DNA of 64,000 nucleotides from Caldilineae bacterium (GTDB lineage Bacteria; Chloroflexota; Anaerolineae; Epilineales; Epilineaceae), in the NCBI GenBank assembly GCA_020634625.1, contig JACKBJ010000015.1:1-64000 (forward strand), read 5' to 3'. The notes below the pieces were generated by a model. It did not search any database and had not been told where the DNA came from. It saw only the letters and a program-made list of their open reading frames with translations. Every line of letters starts with the position of its first letter. The first letter of the stretch is position 1. The position numbers and the translations under genes are program-made. Positions 16,031-23,472 of the stretch are shown in pieces.

Positions 16031-19000
16031 TCGCCCGCAAGCGCCGGCCGCAGGCGCTGCTCGGTCTGCTCGGCCTGCTCCTGCTGCTCGGTCCGGCGCG
16101 GCCGGTCGCCGGCGCCGGCGGCGCCCGGCTGCGGCTGCTGGAGCAATCGGCCAGCGGCCTGATCCTCGAGCTCAGCCTGCCGCCCCTGGCCCGCGCCTCC
16201 GACCTGGCCGAGCTGGACCTGAGCGGCCAGGGCCCGGCGGGCTGGCCCGGCTTGACCGCCGCCACGCGCGCCGGCGAGCCCGACCTGCCGCTGGCCAGCC
16301 TGCTGGTGGCCCTGCCGCCGGACGCCGAGCCCCGGCTCGAGATCCTCGAGGTCGAGCGGCGGAGCCTGCCGGATCGCCTGCGGCTCGCGCCGCCCGCGGC
16401 GGCAGCCGGTGCGGAGTCCGCCGCGAGCGGCCCGCCGCGGGCGGGCGCCTACGGTCGCGACGCCTTCTTCCCGGAGCAGCCGGCCCGCATCGCCGAGCTG
16501 GCCTGGCAGCGCGACCGGCGGCTGGCGCGGCTGGAGATCCGGCCCTTCCGCTACAACCCCGTCCGCGGCGAGCTGCTGCAGCAGCCCCGCATCCGCCTGG
16601 CGCTGCGCTTCGAGCGGCCGGCCGGCGCGCCGCCCCTGGCGCCACCGGAAGCGGCGACGGGCCCGGAGGCGACGCTCGGGCTGGACGGCGTCGTCAACCG
16701 CGACGCCGCCCGGGGCTGGCGCGCCAGCCCGGCCCGGCTGGCGGCCCTGGCCGGCCCGGCGGCGCCCGATCGGCCGGCGGCCGCGGGGACGCGTTTCCGC
16801 ATCGGCGTCGAGCAGGACGGCATCCACCGCATCGACCGGGCCGCCTTGATCGCCGCCGGCATGGCCGTGGACGACATCGATCCGCGGCGGTTGAGCCTGA
16901 GCCGGGCCGGGCAGCCGGTCGACATCCGGGTCACGGGCGAGGCCGACGGCCGCTTCGACCCCGAGGACGCGATCTACTTCTACGGCGAGCGGCTGCGGCC
17001 CGAGCCGGGCGAGACGCCCTTCTTCGGCCGCAGCCTGCCGACCGTGCTGGGCCAGACGCGCTACACCGACGAGCAGGCCTACTGGCTGGCGCTCGAGGCC
17101 GCGCCCGGGCCCCGGCTGGCCGAAAGGTCGGCGGCGCCCGACCCGACCAGCCCGCTGGTGGCGCAGCACCGCGCGACCCGGCGCTTCGAGGACCACCGCT
17201 GGTACTACACCACCCATTTCACCAACGACGACACCTGGCTCTGGTACCGCATCCAGCCCGGTCCGGTGGCGGCCGTCACCGAGACCTTCGCCCTCGCGAT
17301 CGACGCGCCGGCGCCGTCGGAGGCGCCCGCCGACCTGCGGGTCGAGCTGCTGGCCGCCAGCCAGGCGCCCGACGCGGCGCCGGACCACCACGTGCGCTTC
17401 GTCTGGGGGCCCTCCGGCCGTCTGCTGGGCGAGGCGCTGTGGGACGGACCGACCCGCTACCAGCTGCAGGCGACGCTGCCCCAGGCCGAGCTGATCGAAG
17501 GCGACAACCCGTTGCGGCTGACGGTCCTGCAGGACCAGGCGGTGCGCAGCGAGGACCTCTTCCTGGACTGGATCGAGATCGACTACGACCGGCACCTCGA
17601 GGCCGTCGCGGGCCGGATCGACTTCGAGGCCGCCGCGGCGGCGGCCAGCCGCTACCGCATCGGCGGCTTCGACGCCGCCGACGCCCAGGTCTGGGACCTG
17701 AGCGACGCGATGCACCCGGTGGCGCTCGTCGCGCCGCGCGTCGAGCGGATGCCCGACGGCGACTGGCAGGTCGAGGTCCAGCTGCCGGCCGGTCCGCGAC
17801 ATGTCGCGGCCAGCACGGCCTCGGGCGCCCTGCGGCCGAGCTCGATCCGACGCGTCGAGCCCAGCGACCTGGACGCGGTCGCCGGCGCCGACTACGTCAT
17901 CGTCAGCCCGCGCGCGCTCCTGGCCGGCAGCCAGCGCCTGGCCGACTACCGCGCCAGCCAGGGCCTGCGCACCTTGGTGGTCGACATCGACACGCTGTAC
18001 AACGTGTTCAACGACGGGGTCTATCACCCGCGCGCCATCCGGCGCTTCCTGGCGCATGCCTTCGCCAGATGGGCGCCGCCCGCGCCGCGCTACCTGGTGC
18101 TGGTCGGCGACGGCCACTGGAACCTGCACGGCTACAACCCGACCCGGATCGGCACGGCGCCGATCGGCATGCCGCCCAACCTGGCCTGGGTCGATCCCTT
18201 CCAGGGCGAGGTCGACAGCAGCAACCAGCTGGCGACCCTGATCGGCGACGACCCGCTGCCCGACATCGCGGTCGGCCGCATCCCGGTCCGCAACGCGGCC
18301 GAGCTGGACGGGGTCATCGACAAGATCGAAGCCTACGAACAGGCGCCGCCGGCCGACTGGATGCGGCGCCACGTCTTCGCCGTCGACAACACGCCCGACC
18401 CGGCCGGCGATTTCGTCGCCCTCACCGAGCGGCTCATCGCCGACCGTCTGCCGGCCGGCCTCGAGATCCGCCGGCGCTATCTGGACGACTATGCCGACGC
18501 CGCCGCGCTCAAGACCGTGCTGCTGGACGACGTGAACCAGGATGGCGCGCTGATGCTGAACTACGTCGGGCACGGCGCCCGCGAGCGCTGGACCCACGAG
18601 GGCCTGCTCGGCCTGGCCGACCTGCCGCGCCTGCAGAACGGCGCCCGGCTGCCGATCGTCCTGAGCTGGACCTGCCTGGACGGCACCTGGGACTTCCCCA
18701 ACGGCGAGGGCATGGCCGAGAGCCTGCTGCGCCAGGCCGGTGGCGGCGCGGTGGCCACCTTCTCGCCGACCGGGCTGGCCCTGACCAGCGGCCAGGAAGC
18801 CCTGCAGCGCGGCCTCTACGGCGCGCTCTTCAGCGGCTCGGCGGGGACCCTGGCCGACCTGGCCCAGGCGGCCCGGCTCGGGCTCTACGCCAGCGGCAGC
18901 AGCCTCGACCTGATCGACACCTACACAGTCTTCGGCGACCCGGCACTGCGGCTGCCGGCGGCCGCCACCGACCTGCCCAGCGCCACGCCGCGGCCGGAGC

Positions 19001-19065
19001 CCTCGCCGGGGCCCTCGCCTTTGCCCGGTCGACGCCTGCACCTGCCCCGCCTCTCGCGGCCCTGA
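16027..19065 (+). CDS. Secreted C25-family (gingipain-like) cysteine protease
   Basis: 1012 residues. A signal peptide covers about 1-29 (hydrophobic Leu-rich core ending PVAGA). Residues 30-600 look like the propeptide and beta-rich domains seen before the catalytic unit in PorU/gingipain-like proteins. The catalytic domain (about 620-985) contains ADYVIVSPR, YLVLVGDGHWN and DIAVGRIPVRN. The catalytic pair is His849 (NYVGHGARERW) and Cys883 (VLSWTCLDG), and TYTVFGDPALRLP closes the domain as in the family. The tail is a Pro/Ser/Thr linker ending RRLHLPRLSRP, resembling the tails of other secreted proteins in this window. It overlaps both neighbours (ATGA, TGATG), so it belongs to the operon. 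Likely extracytoplasmic, with a possible role in maturing the exported product. Confidence 0.88.
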   Translation: MIARKRRPQALLGLLGLLLLLGPARPVAGAGGARLRLLEQSASGLILELSLPPLARASDLAELDLSGQGPAGWPGLTAATRAGEPDLPLASLLVALPPDAEPRLEILEVERRSLPDRLRLAPPAAAAGAESAASGPPRAGAYGRDAFFPEQPARIAELAWQRDRRLARLEIRPFRYNPVRGELLQQPRIRLALRFERPAGAPPLAPPEAATGPEATLGLDGVVNRDAARGWRASPARLAALAGPAAPDRPAAAGTRFRIGVEQDGIHRIDRAALIAAGMAVDDIDPRRLSLSRAGQPVDIRVTGEADGRFDPEDAIYFYGERLRPEPGETPFFGRSLPTVLGQTRYTDEQAYWLALEAAPGPRLAERSAAPDPTSPLVAQHRATRRFEDHRWYYTTHFTNDDTWLWYRIQPGPVAAVTETFALAIDAPAPSEAPADLRVELLAASQAPDAAPDHHVRFVWGPSGRLLGEALWDGPTRYQLQATLPQAELIEGDNPLRLTVLQDQAVRSEDLFLDWIEIDYDRHLEAVAGRIDFEAAAAAASRYRIGGFDAADAQVWDLSDAMHPVALVAPRVERMPDGDWQVEVQLPAGPRHVAASTASGALRPSSIRRVEPSDLDAVAGADYVIVSPRALLAGSQRLADYRASQGLRTLVVDIDTLYNVFNDGVYHPRAIRRFLAHAFARWAPPAPRYLVLVGDGHWNLHGYNPTRIGTAPIGMPPNLAWVDPFQGEVDSSNQLATLIGDDPLPDIAVGRIPVRNAAELDGVIDKIEAYEQAPPADWMRRHVFAVDNTPDPAGDFVALTERLIADRLPAGLEIRRRYLDDYADAAALKTVLLDDVNQDGALMLNYVGHGARERWTHEGLLGLADLPRLQNGARLPIVLSWTCLDGTWDFPNGEGMAESLLRQAGGGAVATFSPTGLALTSGQEALQRGLYGALFSGSAGTLADLAQAARLGLYASGSSLDLIDTYTVFGDPALRLPAAATDLPSATPRPEPSPGPSPLPGRRLHLPRLSRP

Positions 19066-19676
19066 TGCCCTCCGAGACGCCGGGCACGGAGGCCGCGGAC
19101 GATTCGTCGGGCGGGGCCGCGGCTTCCGCCCGACGGCCCTACCGCGGCCCCGAGGCGCAGGCGCTGGCCCGGCTGGGGATGACCGGGCGCGACCGGCTGC
19201 AGCTGCGGGTGGTCGGCGACAGCATGGCGCCGCTGCTGCGCCCGGGCGACGCGATCGCGCTGGCGCCGGTCGCGCCCGCGGCGCTGCGCCGAGGCGACAT
19301 CCTGGTGCTGAGCCTGGAGGGCAGCCTGGTCACGCATCGCCTGGTCGGCCGGGTCGGCGCCCACTTCGTCGCCAAGGGCGACAACCGGGCCGCGGCCGAC
19401 CCGCCCATCGCGGCCGACCAGATCCTGGGCCGGGTCGAAGCCTGCCTTCGCGGATCGCAGCGCTGCGGGATGGACCGGGGCTGCTGGCCGGCCGTCAACC
19501 GGCTGCTCGGCGGCTTGGGCGCCTTCGAGCTGTGGCTGGCCGGGCAGGTCGGCGACGGGCCCGCGGCCCGGGCCGGCTTGCGCCCGGCCCGGGCCGCGAT
19601 CCGCCGGCTCCAGCGCCTGCTGGTCCATGCCGCGATCCGCCGGGCGCGGGGCGGGTCCGGCGGATCGCGGGATTGA
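19065..19676 (+). CDS. S26/S24-type serine protease, soluble, Ser/His type
   Basis: 203 residues; ATG 19065 overlaps the preceding TGA (TGATG). VVGDSMAPLLRPGDAIAL holds the nucleophile Ser53. LVTHRLVGRV places His81 where SipW/Sec11 (ER-type) signal peptidases have their general-base His instead of Lys. FVAKGDNRAAADPP (K94-G-D-N97) matches the last conserved box. Unlike true signal peptidases there is no N-terminal membrane anchor, so the enzyme should be cytosolic or peripheral. Next to a PqqD gene and a peptide gene, a leader-peptide protease role is attractive but unproven. The C-terminal 60 residues are Arg/Ala-rich without a recognised domain. Confidence 0.8.
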   Translation: MPSETPGTEAADDSSGGAAASARRPYRGPEAQALARLGMTGRDRLQLRVVGDSMAPLLRPGDAIALAPVAPAALRRGDILVLSLEGSLVTHRLVGRVGAHFVAKGDNRAAADPPIAADQILGRVEACLRGSQRCGMDRGCWPAVNRLLGGLGAFELWLAGQVGDGPAARAGLRPARAAIRRLQRLLVHAAIRRARGGSGGSRD

Positions 19677-19725
19677 TGTACAATTCGATCCGTCCCGCCC
19701 TGGTCCGCCGCAAGCGAGCAACGCG

Positions 19726-20043
19726 TTGAACTTGACGTCGATCCCGGCCCACCACGCCGACGTGGCTTCGGCCATCGCCGATGACGAGGCGGTGCTGATC
19801 CTGCCCAGCAAGGGGCGCGTCCAGGTGCTCAACGCCGTCGGGACGCGGGTCTGGCAGCTGATCGACGCCCGCCGCAGCGTGGCCGAGATCGTGGACCAGA
19901 TCTGCCGCGAGTACGAGGTCGAGCCCGAGCAGGCAGCCCGTGACACCACCGGCTTCCTGGCCGATCTGCTGGCCAAGGGCCTGGTGACCGCGCGCAGCCG
20001 AGGCGACGCGGGCGCGGGCACTACGGCCGGCGCCGAGCCGTGA
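19726..20043 (+). CDS. PqqD-family peptide-binding protein (RRE-like)
   Basis: About 105 residues. The domain is clear: ADDEAVLILPSKGRVQVLN, VGTRVWQLIDARRSVAEIV, then DQICREYEVEP, the winged-helix PqqD fold that binds leader peptides of RiPPs. No ATG or GTG lies in a sensible place, so TTG 19726 (or TTG 19732) is taken as the start. Upstream in-frame sequence back to the S26 gene has no start codon. It ends in a GTGA overlap with the fibronectin-like gene. It probably recruits the 73-residue peptide, whose YEAP motif is the likely contact, to the kinase-like or other enzymes. PqqD itself belongs to PQQ synthesis, but no pqqA/C/E is present, so that role is excluded here. Confidence 0.8.
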   Translation: MNLTSIPAHHADVASAIADDEAVLILPSKGRVQVLNAVGTRVWQLIDARRSVAEIVDQICREYEVEPEQAARDTTGFLADLLAKGLVTARSRGDAGAGTTAGAEP

Positions 20044-20711
20044 TCCGGTCCGGGCCGTCGCGCCTGGCGCTCGCCGCCGGTCCCTGGCTGGCGGCGTGGC
20101 TGGTCCTGGCCCCGCCCATCGCGGCGCCGGCCCACGCGGCCGTGACGCTGATCGGACCCTGGGCCGAAGCGCGGGGCGCGACGATCCGGGTCAGCTGGCA
20201 GACCGCGACCGAGCTGGATCACGCCGGCTTCCTGGTGCAGCGGGGCCCGCGGCCCGAGGGGCCCTTCGAGTCGATCGACGCGTCCTGGCAGCCCGCCCGC
20301 GGCGTCGGCCACGGCGGCGCCGACTACGCCTGGATCGACAGCGCGGTCGTGGCCGGGGTGGACTACTACTACCGCATCGAAGCCGTCGGCAACCAGAACG
20401 ATTCGGAGTACTTCGGCCCGGTCTGCGCGCGCTTGGGCGCGGCGGCCTGCGGCGAGGCGGCGACGCGCCCCTCGGAGACGGCGGTCGACCCGACGCCCGA
20501 CCCGGCGCCGAGCGCGACCCCGACCGGCGCCGGCCCGACGGCGGTCGTGGTCGCGACCCTCCGGTCGGGCGCCGCGCAGCCGGCGCCAGAACGGCCCTCG
20601 CGCACGCCCGCGCCACGGCCAGCCCGGCCGGCGTCGGTCCGGCAGCCAGCGCGACGGCGCGGCCGACGGCCGGGACCTCGGCAGCCGCGGCGAGCCGGCC
20701 GAGCGACCTGA
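20040..20711 (+). CDS. Secreted fibronectin-III-like protein, probably frameshifted
   Basis: 223 residues as read; GTG 20040 overlaps the PqqD stop. A signal peptide ends near residue 34 (APAHAAVTL). Residues 36-135 look like one FN3-type module: ATIRVSWQTATELDHAGFLV, then DYYYRIEAVGNQNDSEYFG. The rest is a Pro/Thr/Arg-rich linker. The frame stops at 20711 in an Arg-rich stretch, while another frame continues to 21142 and ends in a membrane helix (see the next entry). A single indel near 20600-20650 would join them into one anchored surface protein. Within the operon it may display or bind the exported product. Function unknown. Confidence 0.65.
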   Translation: MIRSGPSRLALAAGPWLAAWLVLAPPIAAPAHAAVTLIGPWAEARGATIRVSWQTATELDHAGFLVQRGPRPEGPFESIDASWQPARGVGHGGADYAWIDSAVVAGVDYYYRIEAVGNQNDSEYFGPVCARLGAAACGEAATRPSETAVDPTPDPAPSATPTGAGPTAVVVATLRSGAAQPAPERPSRTPAPRPARPASVRQPARRRGRRPGPRQPRRAGRAT

Positions 20712-21142
20712 CCCGGCGGTGCCTCCGGGCGACCTGGCCGCGGCCGGCGGGGCTCGCGGCTCCGGCACCGCCTGGCCTCGGCCGCGGGCCCGCTGGCTGG
20801 ATCGACGGAGCCGAGGTCGCATCGGCCGGGCTCGAGGCCGCGTCGACGCCTGCGCGCCTCGCGCTCGGCGCCCCGGCCGAGATGGCCCCGCGGGCGAGCT
20901 CCGCCGCGGGGCGAGTCGGCCGACGCCGCCGTGCTCGCGCCGGCCGCGGAGGCGCCGACTCGGGCGCGGCGGTCGCGCGACCGCGCCGGGCGGTCGGCCG
21001 GCGCGGACGGGCGGCGGATCCCGCCGCCCGGGACCCGGAGGCGCCCCGCCGGCGCGGCGTCGACCCCTTCGTCCTGGGCTGTCTGGCGCTGCTGCTGATC
21101 GCCCTGGGAAGACGGGTCCGGCAGCTCGGTCGGGATGGCTGA
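20712..21142 (+). pseudogene. Out-of-frame C-terminal anchor segment of the fibronectin-like gene
   Basis: This frame has no good start codon. It reads a long Ala/Arg-rich, low-complexity stretch and then VDPFVLGCLALLLIALGRRV near the end: a membrane helix followed by a basic tail, a typical C-terminal anchor. It overlaps the next gene's earliest ATG (21135) by 8 nt. The simplest reading is the missing C-terminus of the protein starting at 20040, separated by a one-base indel (real or an assembly error). Confidence 0.5.
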
Positions 21143-21215
21143 GCCGGCCTTCGATCCGACCGAGCGGCCGCGCCTCGGGCCAGGGCGGGCCCGGGTCGAT
21201 CTGCCGCCGGCCCCG

Positions 21216-23390
21216 ATGGGACGGCGGCTGGCCGGCCTGGCCCTTCTCGCCGGTCTGGCCCCGCTCGCCGGCCTGGCCCTTCTGGCCGGCTGTCGGCCGG
21301 CGGCCAGCCCGGCCCTCGCCGCCCGCATCACCGTGGCCGACTCGGGACCGGTGCGCGTGAGCGCCCGCGACCTGGCGCGGGCGGGCCTCGACTGGCGCGA
21401 CCGGAACCCCTCCGACCTGCGGCTCTACGCCGAGGGCCGGCCCTACCCGGCGCGGGTCCAGGCCGCGCCCGACGCCGGCGGCTTTCGGCTCGACTTCTAC
21501 GCCGGACCGGTCACCGAGCGCTACGATGGCCGGCGCCGGTTCCTGCTGGTCGCCGGCCGCGAGCGTCCGGCCTGGATGGCGCCGGCCGTCGACGTCGAAG
21601 ACGGGCTCGCGGCGCGGCCCGGCGAGACGGAGTCGCCCCCCGGCGATCGGGCCATGGCGACGGTCGAGCACCGGCCGCGCCTGCGCTACATCCCCCGGCG
21701 CCCCGAAGGGCCCTGGATCGGCGAGATGCTGGCGGCGCCCAAGGGCGAGGTCGAGATCCAGCTGGCGGTCGAGGGCCTGGCCGAAGGCCCCGGCCAGCTG
21801 CGCCTGGCGCTCTGGTCCGACACGTCCGCGCCGGCCGACCCGGACCACCGCCTGGCGATCGCGGTCAACGGCCGGCCGCTGGCCGAGCAACGCTGGGACG
21901 GCGCCGGCGACCATGCGATCCGGCTCGATCTGCCGGCCGGCCTCTTGCGCGAGGGCGACAACCGGGTCCGGCTGAGCCTGCCCGGCCTGCCCGAGGTGCG
22001 CGCCGAGATCAGCTACCTCGTCGCCCTGTCGCTGGACTATCCGCTGCGCCCCTTGGCCCACCGCGACCGGCTGGCCTTCCGCGCCGGCGACCGGCCGCTG
22101 CCGCTGGCGGGCTTCTCGGGCCCGGCGGACGTCTTCGAGCTGGATGCCTCGGGCGAGGCGCGCTGGTTGGTCAACGCCGCGGCCCTCGGGCGGGCGGCCG
22201 ACGGCCGCGCGGTCGACGCGATCGAGAGCCGGGCCGGCTGGCGCTACCTGGCCGTCGGCCCCAAGGGCTGGTCGGCGCCCGAGTCGATCCGGCCGGTGTC
22301 CAGCCAGCCCGATCTGCGGCAGCTGCCGGGCGCGGATTGGCTGGCCATCGCGCCGAGCGGCCTGGCCGCGCCGCTCGAGCCGCTGTTGGCCCGGCGCCGC
22401 GCCCAGGGCCTCGAGGCGCGCTGGCTGCCGCTGGAGGCCGTCGTCGACCAGTTCGGCCAGGGCTCGCCCGAGCCGGAGGCGATTCGGTCCTTCCTGCGCA
22501 TGGCGCGCTCGCGCTGGGCCGTCCCGCCGCGCTACCTCCTGCTGGTCGGCGACATGAGCGAGGACACCTGGGCCGCGGCGGACGGCGGTCCGCCCGAGCC
22601 CTGGCGCCTGCCGACCCTCTTCGTCGACACGGCCTTCGGCGGCCTGACCGCCGCGGACGGCCCGATGGCCGACCTCGACGGCGACGGCTGGCCCGAGCTG
22701 CCGGTCGGCCGGGTGCCGGCCCGCCGACCGGACCAGGTCGCGACCTTCGTGGCCAAGACCCTGGCCTTCGAGGCGGCCGGCGCCCAGCCCTGGCAGGCGC
22801 GGCTGGTGGCCGTCGCCGACGGCAGCGAGCCCGGGTTCCGCTCCGACGCCGAGGGCTTCATGGACCGCTTCGGCCCCCTGGAGGCCAGCACGCTCGTCGC
22901 CCCCGAGTCGGGCGCCACCGACGGCGCCGCCCGGATCGCCGAGGCCCTGGGCGCCGGCGCCGGCTTCCTGGCCTACTTCGGCCACGGCAGCCTGGACCGC
23001 TGGGGCCGCGACGGCCTGCTCCGGCCGAGCGACCTGCCCGGGCTCCTGCCCTCGGGCCGACCGGCGATCGTCCTGCACATGACCTGCCTGACCGGGCTCT
23101 TCACCGCCGGCGAGGGCGAGAGCCTGGCCGAGGCCATGCTCTGGCAGCCGGCGGGCGGCGCCGTGGCGCAGCTGGCCCCGACCAGCCTGACCCTGGGCGG
23201 CGACCAGCTGCCCTTGTCGCGGAGCCTGGCCGAGACCCTGGGCCTGGCGCGCGCCGAAGGCCAATCGCTGCGGCTGGGCGATGCCCTGATGCCGGCCTGG
23301 CGCGCCAGCAGCCAGGAATTGCCCGCGGCCGGCGACGTGGCCAGGACCTTTCTGCTCTTCGGCGACCCGGCGCTGTCGATCGCGCCCTGA
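21216..23390 (+). CDS. C25-family cysteine protease-like lipoprotein
   Basis: 724 residues from ATG 21216, chosen because it gives a clean lipoprotein signal (GRRLAGLALLAGL, ending LALLAGC, lipid Cys at 26). ATG 21135 adds 27 unlikely residues in front. The N-terminal half is beta-rich. The catalytic part has YLLLVGDMSEDTW and ELPVGRVPARR, with His590 (LAYFGHGSLDRW), Cys624 (VLHMTCLTG) and TFLLFGDPALSIAP at the end. It resembles the first C25 protease of the operon but is shorter and membrane-tethered. Two C25 proteases, one secreted and one lipid-anchored, in one operon suggest sequential extracytoplasmic processing. Their targets are unknown. Confidence 0.82.
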   Translation: MGRRLAGLALLAGLAPLAGLALLAGCRPAASPALAARITVADSGPVRVSARDLARAGLDWRDRNPSDLRLYAEGRPYPARVQAAPDAGGFRLDFYAGPVTERYDGRRRFLLVAGRERPAWMAPAVDVEDGLAARPGETESPPGDRAMATVEHRPRLRYIPRRPEGPWIGEMLAAPKGEVEIQLAVEGLAEGPGQLRLALWSDTSAPADPDHRLAIAVNGRPLAEQRWDGAGDHAIRLDLPAGLLREGDNRVRLSLPGLPEVRAEISYLVALSLDYPLRPLAHRDRLAFRAGDRPLPLAGFSGPADVFELDASGEARWLVNAAALGRAADGRAVDAIESRAGWRYLAVGPKGWSAPESIRPVSSQPDLRQLPGADWLAIAPSGLAAPLEPLLARRRAQGLEARWLPLEAVVDQFGQGSPEPEAIRSFLRMARSRWAVPPRYLLLVGDMSEDTWAAADGGPPEPWRLPTLFVDTAFGGLTAADGPMADLDGDGWPELPVGRVPARRPDQVATFVAKTLAFEAAGAQPWQARLVAVADGSEPGFRSDAEGFMDRFGPLEASTLVAPESGATDGAARIAEALGAGAGFLAYFGHGSLDRWGRDGLLRPSDLPGLLPSGRPAIVLHMTCLTGLFTAGEGESLAEAMLWQPAGGAVAQLAPTSLTLGGDQLPLSRSLAETLGLARAEGQSLRLGDALMPAWRASSQELPAAGDVARTFLLFGDPALSIAP

Positions 23391-23472
23391 GCCGATCCGG
23401 TCGATCGCGCCCCGAGCCGATGCGAGCCTCGCAGGGCCCAGACGCGGCGAGCGGTCCCGCCGGGCGCGCGAG

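Noticed and set aside
19726..20043. PQQ biosynthesis
   Set aside because: A PqqD-type domain is present but no pqqA, pqqB, pqqC or pqqE. PqqD folds are widely used for other peptides.
13399..23390. Complete lasso-peptide cluster
   Set aside because: There is no asparagine-synthetase-like cyclase and no transglutaminase-type B2 protease, and the peptide lacks a clear ring Gly plus Asp/Glu at position 7-9 after a Thr(-2). Only the accessory genes resemble lasso loci.
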